64,000 nt of DNA from Azonexus sp. R2A61 (GTDB lineage Bacteria; Pseudomonadota; Gammaproteobacteria; Burkholderiales; Rhodocyclaceae), in the NCBI RefSeq assembly GCF_021401135.1, contig NZ_JACBFO010000005.1, positions 185,669-249,668 on the forward strand. Direction: 5' to 3'. A program made the position numbers and the translations under genes. The first letter of the stretch is position 1; every line of letters begins with the position of its first letter. Below, in pieces: positions 44,627 through 51,766 of the stretch. The notes beneath the pieces are model-generated. The model made no database searches. It was not told where the DNA came from and saw only the letters and a program-made list of their open reading frames with translations.

Positions 44627-45115
44627 TCAGGTGAGACATTCTTGCAGGCGGTCGTGTAGCCACGGCCGGTCGATTTCTCCGGTTCGTCCGGCACAGCGTC
44701 GACGTTGCGGGTCGAGCACGACGGTATGGGGCAGGGCGCCGCTGCGGTTGCCGAAACGGGCGAGCAGGCCGCGTGCTTCGACCGGTCCGTGCAGCACGAC
44801 GACCGGTGGCTGCAGTGCGCCGAGAATGGCGTCCGGAGCGGCGGTCGTTTCTGATGGCCGCTGCAGCGCGACGGTGATCACGCGCGCTTTGCCGCTGCGG
44901 GCCAGCTCAGCCAGGGCCGGCATCTCGCGCAGGCAGGGCGGGCAGTCGGCACGCCAGAAGTTGACGACGGTCGGTTGCGCCGGCAATTCGGAGAGTCTGA
45001 CAAAACGCTTGCCGTCGGACAGTTCGAAATCGAGCGGCGTTTTTGCGGTCGACGGCAGGTCGACCGCAAAAACCGGGGCGGCGATCAGGCCGCTGCCGAG
45101 CAGGAGGTAGCGCAG
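44627..45115 (-). CDS. Exported TlpA/ResA-like thioredoxin; start codon not canonical
   Basis: The frame encodes a leader (KRRLRYLLLGSGLIAAPVFA), then a thioredoxin fold with NFWRADCPPCLREMP (active site CPPC) and a cis-Pro region ALPHTVVLD. No ATG, GTG or TTG lies in frame between the receptor stop (45126-45124) and TTG 44986, which would remove the leader and begin just before the CPPC. I therefore give CTG 45115 as a provisional start; a non-AUG start coupled to the receptor, or a sequence error, would explain it. It may keep cysteines of the neighbouring receptor or FeoB reduced. Confidence 0.7.
   Translation of the reverse strand: MRYLLLGSGLIAAPVFAVDLPSTAKTPLDFELSDGKRFVRLSELPAQPTVVNFWRADCPPCLREMPALAELARSGKARVITVALQRPSETTAAPDAILGALQPPVVVLHGPVEARGLLARFGNRSGALPHTVVLDPQRRRCAGRTGEIDRPWLHDRLQECLT
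45040..45072. repeat. Inverted pair of the iterated motif, perfect hairpin in coding DNA
   Basis: TTTTTGCGGTCGAC (45040-45053) and GTCGACCGCAAAAA (45059-45072) are perfect 14-bp arms around GGCAG. It resembles the paired uptake sequences that form terminators in Neisseria and Haemophilus. It lies in the TlpA-like gene just after the leader coding part, 50-80 bp after the receptor stop, so it might attenuate minus-strand transcription into feoBA. Confidence 0.65.
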
Positions 45116-45123
45116 GCGGCGCT

Positions 45124-47283
45124 TTACAGGATGAACTTGACGCCTCCATAAACGAAGCGGCCGCGATTCGGGCCCCAGATATGGGTGACATCGTAATTGC
45201 CGGCGCTATCGACCCAGAGCATGCTTTCGACGTCGGACTGCTTGAAGTCGAACAGGTTGTCGGCGCCGAGGAAGGCCGACCAGCGTTTGTCGAAGCGGTA
45301 TTCGCCGCGCAGGTCGAAGACCCAGTAGGACGGGCTCATGCGCCGCTTTTCGGTACCGTCGAAGTTGTAACGCTGGTGGTTGTCGTAATCGTAGAAACGG
45401 GCCAGGTCCATCGGACCGGTCCAGGTGCCGCGGAGCATCCCGGTCCAGGCGCCGCTTTCGTAATCGAGACGGACGTAGGCACGGGTTTCCGGCCGGGCGA
45501 AGGCCAGCGTGCCCGGTTCGAAGAAGCGGTAGTTGTGACGCTCGCCGGCCAGCGTGCCGGTCAGCTCGGGCGTCAGCTTGTAGGTCATGGTCAGGTCGCC
45601 GCCGATAACCGTGACCGGTTCGCGGGCCGATGTGAATAACGTGATCGGCGCGCCGGTGCCCGGATCGGTGGCTCCGGCATCGATCATCGCCATGTTGCGA
45701 ATCTTGTTGTAGTTCAACGAGCCGACCCAGGCCAGACGGTCGCCGGCGTACGAAAGTGCGTACGAGGCGTTGTCGGACACTTCGGCCTTGCTGATCTGGC
45801 GCACGATGCGCGAGGTATCGAGAATGCCGTGATCCTGTTCGAAGAACGAGGTCGGTGCCCGGAAGCCGCGACCGACGGCGAAACGGCTGTTCAGTTCGTG
45901 GTTGTGGTTCCACAGGACATTCAGGCGCGGGCTGGTGATGCCGCCAAAGACATTGTGATCGTCGTAGCGGATGGAACCGTTCACCTCCACGGTGCCGTCG
46001 AGGAAGGCCTGATAGGCTTGAACGAAGACGCCGGGCGTGCGGTATACGTAGTTGTCGATCCCGTCGTTCGGCGTGCCGTCGGCCATCCGGCCGGTACTGC
46101 TCAGGTCTTCGTAGCGGTAGGTGATGCCGGTGGTCAGCAGCATTTCGCCGAGCGGTTGCTGGCTGCTGGCTTCGAGGTAGTACTGGCTCTGCTCCGCCTT
46201 GTACAGGGCTTTTTCGTAGTAGGAGTCCTGCTTGTGTCGGGCGACACCGAGCGCAAAGCGCAGGTTGCCCTGGCCCAGCTTGCGGGTGGCGCTGGAAACG
46301 AACTGGCTGCGGTCGGTGAAGATGATTTCCGACATGCCGCCCCGGCCGTCGTTGTAGGGGATCAGCACCTGGCCGCCGGGCAGCAGGATGGGGTTCTGGC
46401 CGTCGGCTGCGGCCTGGGCGAAATTGCCGTCGGGGCGTATCCAGCCGCGGCTGTCCGGCGAGCCGTTCCGGCCGCCGCGCCAGTCGAATGGGTTGCCCGT
46501 TTCGTTGGCTTTGACGGCGCTGTAGTCGTCGCCCATCGCACCGCCCATCCGCTTTTCGCTGACGATGTCGAGTCGCCCCTTGATGTGGAAGCCGCCGATG
46601 TCGTCGAGGAAAAAGCCGATGCCGCCGAGATTGCGCTTGTAACCGGAGTATTCCGATACGCCGTTACCGTCGCCATCGACGGTGTCGTGGGCGTTGCGGT
46701 TGAAGTTTGCGGTCAACGCGCCGAACGCGAAGGTTTTGGCACCGAACAGGTCGGTATTCCAGTGTCCGTAGGAGCCGAGTTGCTGGACAGCAATGAATTC
46801 GTCCCTGGTCGGCCGGCGGGTGACGATGTTGACCGAACCGGCCAGCGCTTCGGGGGCGATCAGGCTGCTCCCGGCGCCGCGCGAGATGTCGATGCGTTCG
46901 ACGCCGCCAAGGCTGACGCTGTCCAGGCCGTAGGCGGTGGAGACCGACGAAAAGATCGGAATGCCATCGATCAGCAGCGTTGTGTAGCGGCCGGGCAGGT
47001 TGTTGAGCACCACGTTGCGTACGTTGCAGATCGAGCATTCGGTCTGTACCGAAATCCCCGGCCGCTTGTCGAGCGCTTCGGTCAACATCGTCGCACCGGT
47101 TTTTTCCAGTTCGGCGGCACCGAGCGATTCGGTGGCAATGATCTCGTCGCGCAGCACCGGTTTGCTGCCTACCCCCTTGCCGGCGCCGACCGTGACTTCG
47201 CCCAGCAGCTTGTCGGCCCGGGCGGGGCCGGCAAAGGCGATGGCGATGAGCACTGCCAGTCTGGTGATCGTTTGTCCCGTCAT
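45124..47283 (-). CDS. TonB-dependent receptor with Cys-rich plug, linked to exbBD/feoB
   Basis: ATG 47283 gives 719 residues (an in-frame TTG precedes it). The leader ends FAGPARA. The plug has RPGISVQTECSICNVRNVVL, NLPGRYTTLLIDGIPIFSS and SRGAGSSLIAPEALAGSVNI; the C-x2-C pair in the plug is unusual. The barrel ends GRFVYGGVKFIL. It is flanked by exbD upstream and a CPPC thioredoxin downstream, then feoBA. Iron in some form, or heme given hemP at the head of the run, is the likely cargo. The ligand is not defined by sequence. Confidence 0.87.
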   Translation of the reverse strand: MTGQTITRLAVLIAIAFAGPARADKLLGEVTVGAGKGVGSKPVLRDEIIATESLGAAELEKTGATMLTEALDKRPGISVQTECSICNVRNVVLNNLPGRYTTLLIDGIPIFSSVSTAYGLDSVSLGGVERIDISRGAGSSLIAPEALAGSVNIVTRRPTRDEFIAVQQLGSYGHWNTDLFGAKTFAFGALTANFNRNAHDTVDGDGNGVSEYSGYKRNLGGIGFFLDDIGGFHIKGRLDIVSEKRMGGAMGDDYSAVKANETGNPFDWRGGRNGSPDSRGWIRPDGNFAQAAADGQNPILLPGGQVLIPYNDGRGGMSEIIFTDRSQFVSSATRKLGQGNLRFALGVARHKQDSYYEKALYKAEQSQYYLEASSQQPLGEMLLTTGITYRYEDLSSTGRMADGTPNDGIDNYVYRTPGVFVQAYQAFLDGTVEVNGSIRYDDHNVFGGITSPRLNVLWNHNHELNSRFAVGRGFRAPTSFFEQDHGILDTSRIVRQISKAEVSDNASYALSYAGDRLAWVGSLNYNKIRNMAMIDAGATDPGTGAPITLFTSAREPVTVIGGDLTMTYKLTPELTGTLAGERHNYRFFEPGTLAFARPETRAYVRLDYESGAWTGMLRGTWTGPMDLARFYDYDNHQRYNFDGTEKRRMSPSYWVFDLRGEYRFDKRWSAFLGADNLFDFKQSDVESMLWVDSAGNYDVTHIWGPNRGRFVYGGVKFIL

Positions 47284-47320
47284 CAAATTTTTGTTGAATG
47301 GCTTTTCATCAAAAATGCCA

Positions 47321-47340
47321 AGGCCGCCTCACGGCGGCCC
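47321..47340 (-). terminator. Hairpin between exbD and the receptor gene
   Basis: AGGCCGCC and GGCGGCCC form a short GC-rich stem around TCAC (rough limits). On the minus strand it is followed by TTGGCATTTTTG, so it may partly terminate or stabilise mRNA between exbD and the receptor. Confidence 0.45.
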
Positions 47341-47346
47341 TCCGGA

Positions 47347-47769
47347 TCAGTTCGTCTCGCCTGGCTGCGTGACGAAACCGATCTTGCTGATGCCGGCCCG
47401 TCGGGCGGCGCTCATCGTTTCGGCGACCGTTTCGTAGCGGGTGACCTTGTCGGCCTTCAGGTGCAGTTCGACATTGGCGTCCTGCGCCACTGCGTCCCGG
47501 AAGCGGGCTTCCAGCGCGCTGCCGCTGATGGCATCGGCGCCGACATGGATGACGTTGTCGGCGGTGATCGACAGCTGCAGGGTCATCGGCTTCTCCGGCG
47601 TCGGCGTGCTCGACGCCCGCGGCAGGTCGACCTTGACCGAATGGGTCATCAGCGGAGCGGTGATCATGAAGATGATCAACAGGACCAGCATCACGTCGAC
47701 CAGCGGCGTCATGTTGATCTCTGCGGTCGGCATCTGGCTGCCGGTGCCGTTGAAGCTGCCCATTGCCAT
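47347..47769 (-). CDS. exbD: ExbD, TonB-motor subunit
   Basis: This 140-residue protein has one N-terminal helix after PTAEINMTPLVDVMLVLLII, with the proton-carrying Asp in PLVDVML, then the periplasmic ExbD domain (VDLPRASSTP, LSITADNVIHVGAD, LKADKVTRYETVAETM). It works with ExbB to drive TonB. It is 2 bp from exbB. Confidence 0.94.
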   Translation of the reverse strand: MAMGSFNGTGSQMPTAEINMTPLVDVMLVLLIIFMITAPLMTHSVKVDLPRASSTPTPEKPMTLQLSITADNVIHVGADAISGSALEARFRDAVAQDANVELHLKADKVTRYETVAETMSAARRAGISKIGFVTQPGETN

Positions 47770-47771
47770 GA

Positions 47772-48515
47772 TCAGACCTCGGCGCTGGCGCGGGCGCGCA
47801 TCGGGTGGATCTGGGCGCTGTTGGCAACCAGCGGCTTGCCGACGGTGAAGAAGGCGTGCAGATCGTGGGCGAAGGCGTCGAGATCGGCGAGGATCACGCG
47901 ATTGACGCGAGTGAAGGTGTTATAGGCGAACACGGCGGGCAGCGCAACGGCCAGACCGGCGGCGGTCATGATCAGCGCTTCGCCGACCGGGCCGGCGATC
48001 TTTTCGAGTGCGGCCTGGCCGGTCATGCCGATTGCCACCAGTGCGTGGTAAATGCCCCAGACGGTACCGAACAGGCCGACGAAGGGGGCGGTGGCGCCGG
48101 TCGTGGCGAGGAAGGTCAGACCGTTTTCCATGTCGGCCTGGGTCACCGACAGTTGCTGACGCAGCGCGCGTTCCATCTGCTCCGACGGGTCGAAGCGCGA
48201 AGCCAGGCGGCCGGTCACCGTTTCGCAGTCATGATTGCAGCAGTTGGCCTGGGTGGCCAGTTGGGCATAAGGGCTGTCTTCGCCGGCTTCGCGCAGGCGC
48301 TCGATGCCTTCGGCAACACTGCCGGCCGCCCAGAAGCTCGGAACCGCCTTGGCGGCCTTGCGCAGGCGCCACCAGTCCCAGCCCTTGGCCAGGATCAGGT
48401 ACCAGCTGGCGATCGACATCACGGCGATGAGGATGGCCACGGTATGGGAAATGGCATCGCCCTGGGCCCAGAGGTGGGCGAAGCCGAAGGCGTTTTCTTG
48501 GACGGTTTCCTGCAT
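47772..48515 (-). CDS. exbB: ExbB, TonB-motor proton channel
   Basis: The 247-residue protein has the three-helix MotA/TolQ/ExbB layout: a first helix near residues 25-45 (VAILIAVMSIASWYLILAKG), a cytoplasmic loop, then GLTFLATTGATAPFVGLFGTVWGIYHAL and GEALIMTAAGLAVALPAVFAYN with the conserved Thr/Gly/Pro residues. It lies 1 bp after tonB, so tonB-exbB-exbD is a standard operon. Confidence 0.95.
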   Translation of the reverse strand: MQETVQENAFGFAHLWAQGDAISHTVAILIAVMSIASWYLILAKGWDWWRLRKAAKAVPSFWAAGSVAEGIERLREAGEDSPYAQLATQANCCNHDCETVTGRLASRFDPSEQMERALRQQLSVTQADMENGLTFLATTGATAPFVGLFGTVWGIYHALVAIGMTGQAALEKIAGPVGEALIMTAAGLAVALPAVFAYNTFTRVNRVILADLDAFAHDLHAFFTVGKPLVANSAQIHPMRARASAEV

Positions 48516-48516
48516 G

Positions 48517-49155
48517 CTATTGCTCCAATTTGAAAATAATGGGGACCAGTACCCAGCTCTGGATCGCGGTGTCTCCCCGCTTGGCCGGGATGAATTTCCA
48601 GTTGCGCACCGTCTTCAGCGCCGATTCGTCGAGGCGCGGACTGCCGGAAGAGGTGCGGATTTCGACGCTGTCGGCCGTACCTTGCGGGTTGACGGAGACG
48701 CGGAGAATGACCTTGCCTTCTTCGCCCATGCGCCGCGACAGGGCGGGGTAGGACGGCGCGGGGTTGCGCAGGTAATCGGCGTCGAAACGGGCCTGACTGA
48801 CCGCCGGTGCCGCAGGGGCGGCAGGGGCCGGCGGGGCCGGTTCCGGCGGCGGGGCGACCGGTGCCGACGGGGCCGGAACGTCGCTGGTCGTTGTCTCGAG
48901 TTTCGGTGCCGGGGTCTTGGGGGCCGGCGTCGGTTTGTGTACCGGTTGCGGCTTGGCCATCGGCAATGGCTTGGCCTGTGGCGGCTGTTCTTCCTGGGCC
49001 GGGATCAGGTCAACGATCATCGGCAGTTCCATGATCTGGGGGGCGATCGTCTTGGCGGCCACGATCAGCAGGAAGATGCCGACATGCAGTCCGATCACGA
49101 TGCCGAGCAGGCTGCTGCGCTGCGTCGAAGAGGGGCGGGACATTGCGTAACTCAT
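48517..49155 (-). CDS. tonB: TonB energy transducer
   Basis: The 212-residue protein (ATG 49155; ATG 49143 is possible) has a membrane anchor LLGIVIGLHVGIFLLIVAA with the His that contacts ExbD. A Pro/Lys and Pro/Ala spacer (about 50-125) follows, then a C-terminal domain YPALSRRMGEEGKVILRVSVNPQG to WVLVPIIFKLEQ. It probably energises the several receptors of the iron region. Its leader contains GCCAGC-type repeats and hemP lies upstream. Confidence 0.95.
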   Translation of the reverse strand: MSYAMSRPSSTQRSSLLGIVIGLHVGIFLLIVAAKTIAPQIMELPMIVDLIPAQEEQPPQAKPLPMAKPQPVHKPTPAPKTPAPKLETTTSDVPAPSAPVAPPPEPAPPAPAAPAAPAVSQARFDADYLRNPAPSYPALSRRMGEEGKVILRVSVNPQGTADSVEIRTSSGSPRLDESALKTVRNWKFIPAKRGDTAIQSWVLVPIIFKLEQ

Positions 49156-49200
49156 GACTCTTTTCAGGTGTGTCCCGTGCTGCAGCCCGAAAAAACCCCT

Positions 49201-49235
49201 GGCTTGCTGGCGTCTGCTCGCTGGCTACGGGAACG
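49201..49235 (-). repeat. Variant CAGC-type leader repeats, tonB
   Basis: On the minus strand the leader reads GTAGCCAGCGAGCAG then ACGCCAGCAAGCCAGG. TAGCCAGC matches the start of the Fiu-like leaders, but full AGCCAGCC is absent. It is a weaker member of the family. Confidence 0.4.
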
Positions 49236-49258
49236 AGATTTACAACGGAGAGAAAGTT

Positions 49259-49471
49259 TTACTTGGTCAGGATCAGTTTGTTTTCACGGGTCACGCGCAG
49301 CAGGTAACGCTGGCCGGCGTGGGCGATTTCCACCGTATTCGAACCGCGCAGTATGTCCTCACTGGCAATGCGGGGCAATGCACCGGCAGCAGCGTTCGAA
49401 GCGGTGGGCGGCACGGGTTTTGTCTGGCTGTTCATGAGGGTTTCGGGCAATGCAATCATCGACGGAGTCAT
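49259..49471 (-). CDS. hemP: HemP/HmuP-like hemin uptake protein
   Basis: This 70-residue protein (ATG 49471; ATG 49435 would give 58) ends with the HemP core RIASEDILRGSNTVEIAHAG then YLLRVTRENKLILTK. In Burkholderia and Bradyrhizobium HmuP acts with Fur/Irr as an activator of heme receptor genes. It directly follows a strong Fur box and precedes tonB-exbBD, suggesting an iron-stress operon leader gene. Whether the receptor downstream imports heme is not settled. Confidence 0.9.
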   Translation of the reverse strand: MTPSMIALPETLMNSQTKPVPPTASNAAAGALPRIASEDILRGSNTVEIAHAGQRYLLRVTRENKLILTK

Positions 49472-49478
49472 TATTTAA

Positions 49479-50804
49479 TTATTGAGAATTATTGTCAACA
49501 AGATTCATATTTGTGGTTATTTCGTGGTCGACCGTACAAGCCTGGCTGACCACCCGACCGAAACTGGTTACGCCGGCGCCACGCAGGAACAGACAGGTTT
49601 TGCCGGTACGTTTGCATTGCTCCTTGACCCGCCAATAGGCGTTGTGGCTGATGCAGCCGGCCTGGCAGATCACCAGATCGGCCGCTGCCAGGGCGCCGTC
49701 GATCCGGTGCAGGCTTTCCTCGAGTCCGCCGTCGTGGTGCAGGAAGCGGCCACCCATGCGTTCAACCAGTTGGCGGTAGGCGTCGATCGCGCCGGAACGA
49801 CCGCCGACGCACAGTACGCTTTTGCCGCCCAGTTGCGTCATGGGCGGGGCGCTGTCCGGTTCTGCGTCGTTCGTGCTCTCCTGACAGGTGCGGGCATACT
49901 GCTCAATCATGGTTTCCGCGTGCTGCAGCAGCGCGCGCAGCCGTTCCGTTTCCTTTTCCCGTGCCGCGGCGTGAGCGCTGAGCGCGGCGCATCGCGCTTC
50001 GGCATCGCTGGCTCGACGGATCAGTGTCTGGCGATCGCTCAGATCGGGCAGGCTGTCGCGCAAACGTGACAGCTGGCTGGTCAGTTCGGCAATTTTTGCG
50101 TCCCTGCCGACGACATCGGCCCGCAATTCGGTGGTGCGTTGCGTGAGCACGAGGTTTTCCTGGGCGCGTTCGCTGCGCAAGGCTTCGTTTTCGTCGCGCA
50201 GCCGGGCGATTTCTTCGCGCAGGCTGCTTCGTTCGCTGCGCAAGGCGTTCAGGGTTTTCAGATCGGCCCGGGTACCGGTACCCACCTGGTGCTGAATCAT
50301 GTGGATGTCGCCGTAAACCGTCTGCTCCAGCAGCTTGTCGCAAGCCGGATGACTCCAGGTCGCCCACAGGGCGCCGGGAATATCAGTACCGTCGCGACAG
50401 GCTTCCTGCCAGAGCGCCAGCAGCGCGTCACTTCGCTTGGCGCTGGCGAAGCGTCGGATCGTTGCCTGAAAGCGCTTTTCCAGTTGTTTCTGCAATAGTT
50501 CGGCCAACTGGCTGCGATTTTCGCAGGCACCCACGGCCGTGGTATGCAGCACGAAATCGGTGGTGTCGTGCGGCAGGTGCAGGACCTTGCGCATCAACGC
50601 GCGCAACTCGCCCACTTCGAAACAGGTGCCGACGATGGGACAGTGACACTTGTGTGCCACTTCCCACAATTTGCGGCGGCGTGAGCCCGACAGCGGCCTG
50701 TCGCCGCCGGAGGACTCGCTGGCGAGGGGGGCGTCAAACGGATTGAGCGGCTTGCGCGTCAACTCAAAACGTCCGCCGACGACATGGAAGGGAAAATCGG
50801 GCAT
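49479..50804 (-). CDS. DUF2325-domain protein with coiled-coil, Fur-linked
   Basis: The 441-residue protein has an N-terminal Cys/His segment (AHKCHCPIVGTCFEVGEL, about 45-65), a helical middle with a long coiled coil (about 185-310) and a C-terminal DUF2325 domain with SVLCVGGRSG, FLHHDGGLE, DLVICQAGCISHNAYW and CKRTGKTCLFL. The clustered Cys/His residues could bind metal or sense redox. The leader has two AGCCAGCC motifs, and the gene's end is the hemP Fur box. The family's function is not known to me; context says iron limitation. Confidence 0.83.
   Translation of the reverse strand: MPDFPFHVVGGRFELTRKPLNPFDAPLASESSGGDRPLSGSRRRKLWEVAHKCHCPIVGTCFEVGELRALMRKVLHLPHDTTDFVLHTTAVGACENRSQLAELLQKQLEKRFQATIRRFASAKRSDALLALWQEACRDGTDIPGALWATWSHPACDKLLEQTVYGDIHMIQHQVGTGTRADLKTLNALRSERSSLREEIARLRDENEALRSERAQENLVLTQRTTELRADVVGRDAKIAELTSQLSRLRDSLPDLSDRQTLIRRASDAEARCAALSAHAAAREKETERLRALLQHAETMIEQYARTCQESTNDAEPDSAPPMTQLGGKSVLCVGGRSGAIDAYRQLVERMGGRFLHHDGGLEESLHRIDGALAAADLVICQAGCISHNAYWRVKEQCKRTGKTCLFLRGAGVTSFGRVVSQACTVDHEITTNMNLVDNNSQ
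49481..49499. promoter_or_regulatory. Fur box upstream of hemP
   Basis: ATTGAGAATTATTGTCAAC is a near-ideal local Fur box, ten bp before the hemP ATG at 49471. It begins at the last base of the DUF2325 stop codon region, so the operator is also that gene's coding 3' end. Confidence 0.8.
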
Positions 50805-50822
50805 GGGTCGCGGTCCTCAAAA

Positions 50823-50852
50823 AAGTGGCTGGCTGGCGAGGGCTGGCTGACC
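50823..50852 (-). repeat. AGCCAGCC leader motifs, DUF2325 gene
   Basis: On the minus strand the leader reads AGGTCAGCCAGCCCTC and then GCCAGCCAGCCACTTTT, about 20-45 nt before the start codon. Two copies lie in the 72-nt gap between the coiled-coil gene and the DUF2325 gene. Confidence 0.6.
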
Positions 50853-50876
50853 TGTAAGCGAGGATGGGTGATGAAA

Positions 50877-51311
50877 TCAGTTGTGCAGCGCGCTCGCGTC
50901 GTCGCACAGGCGGCGGGCGAGCGTGTCGCGTTCGCGGGCCAGTCGTTCGCATTCGCGATGCGCGGCACAGATCGTCTTGTCGAGATACCAGACGCGCTGG
51001 GCGGCGGCGAGCAATTGTTCGTTAGCATGCTTGAGTGTCATCAACTGCTGGCCGAGCTCGACGATCGCCTGGCCGGATTCGAGTTCGTCGATGCGGTTGC
51101 GGTACTGGCGGCACAAGGTTTCGAGGCGGGCGATTTCGCTGCGCTGTTCGCCCAGTTTCCTGGCGTGCAGCGTCGTGCTGCGCTTCTGGCGTTGCCTGGC
51201 CTGACGGAGCGCCTGCTTGAGCGCCAGGTTTTCCGCTTCCAGTTGAACGACGCGTTCGGCGCCTGCCGGCTCGCGTTCGATCAGCGAGCGGTTTTCAAGC
51301 GGTGCAAGCAT
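50877..51311 (-). CDS. Coiled-coil protein of a Fur-linked operon
   Basis: This 144-residue protein is nearly all predicted coiled coil (VVQLEAENLALKQALRQAR, RSEIARLETLCRQYRNRIDE), then KHANEQLLAAAQRVWYLDKT and a basic/acidic tail. No signal or membrane helix. It overlaps the 68-aa gene by 17 bp and precedes the DUF2325 gene, which also carries a coiled coil, so the two may bind each other. I do not recognise a named family. Confidence 0.7.
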   Translation of the reverse strand: MLAPLENRSLIEREPAGAERVVQLEAENLALKQALRQARQRQKRSTTLHARKLGEQRSEIARLETLCRQYRNRIDELESGQAIVELGQQLMTLKHANEQLLAAAQRVWYLDKTICAAHRECERLARERDTLARRLCDDASALHN

Positions 51312-51501
51312 GGCTTTCCTCCTGGCGGCCCAGGCGGATGCTGGCGCGTTCGCACAGTTCCCGGGTGTCGGTGTCGAGATCGTCCTGTTCGCTGAGTTCG
51401 TCGAGCAGACGGGCGGCGTGCAGCGCCGAATGGCGGCAGCCGGTTTCTTCGTGCAACAGGACCAGGCTGAGTGCGCCGGCCCAGAGTTCGTTGGCGATCA
51501 T
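51295..51501 (-). CDS. Small 68-aa protein of a Fur-linked operon
   Basis: ATG 51501 follows AGGAG. The protein (MIANELWAGALSLVLLHEET start) is largely helical, with His/Cys residues (ETGCRHSALHAARLL, ELCERAS, ESHACTA) but no known motif. It lies 10 bp after the 24-aa reading frame and overlaps the coiled-coil gene. Function unknown. Confidence 0.65.
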   Translation of the reverse strand: MIANELWAGALSLVLLHEETGCRHSALHAARLLDELSEQDDLDTDTRELCERASIRLGRQEESHACTA

Positions 51502-51511
51502 CGTCGGCTCC

Positions 51512-51586
51512 TCAGAAACTCGCATGGACGATCGAAAGCCACAGCAGCAGACCGGCAATGGCGGTATGGATCAGCAGTGTGTGCAT
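51512..51586 (-). CDS. Candidate 24-aa single-helix membrane micropeptide
   Basis: ATG 51586 encodes MHTLLIHTAIAGLLLWLS and then IVHASF, stop at 51512. It has one hydrophobic helix with three histidines, and is too short for normal gene calling. It is the first reading frame after the palindromic Fur box at 51603-51617; the only weak ribosome site is GGAG at 51592-51595. The next gene starts 10 bp later. It could be a regulatory micropeptide or a leader peptide that couples translation. Confidence 0.5.
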   Translation of the reverse strand: MHTLLIHTAIAGLLLWLSIVHASF

Positions 51587-51602
51587 GGCGAACTCCATTT
51601 GA

Positions 51603-51617
51603 TGAGAACGGTTCTCA
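51603..51617. promoter_or_regulatory. Palindromic Fur box of the micropeptide operon
   Basis: TGAGAACGGTTCTCA is a perfect palindrome with Fur-type TGAGAA half-sites, 17 bp before the 24-aa ATG. A second AT-rich Fur-like site, AACAAGAATTGTTATTA, is at about 51644-51660. Confidence 0.7.
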
Positions 51618-51686
51618 ATGTATCGCCGTATTTGAGTTTTGTAAACAAGAATTGTTATTAAAAACTCGTTTGGTATCAAATGAAAG

Positions 51687-51712
51687 AAGGGCGATGCCGA
51701 AGCATCGCCCTT
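51687..51712 (-). terminator. Terminator after the S4 paralog
   Basis: AAGGGCGATGC pairs with GCATCGCCCTT around CGAA (UUCG loop on the transcript). The minus-strand tail has only CTTTC, so termination may be moderate. It separates the S4 operon from the next Fur promoter. Confidence 0.75.
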
Positions 51713-51766
51713 CCGGAAGCGGACGGGGTCAGCGACCCGCTTCCCGACTGCTCGATGAAAGCGGGC

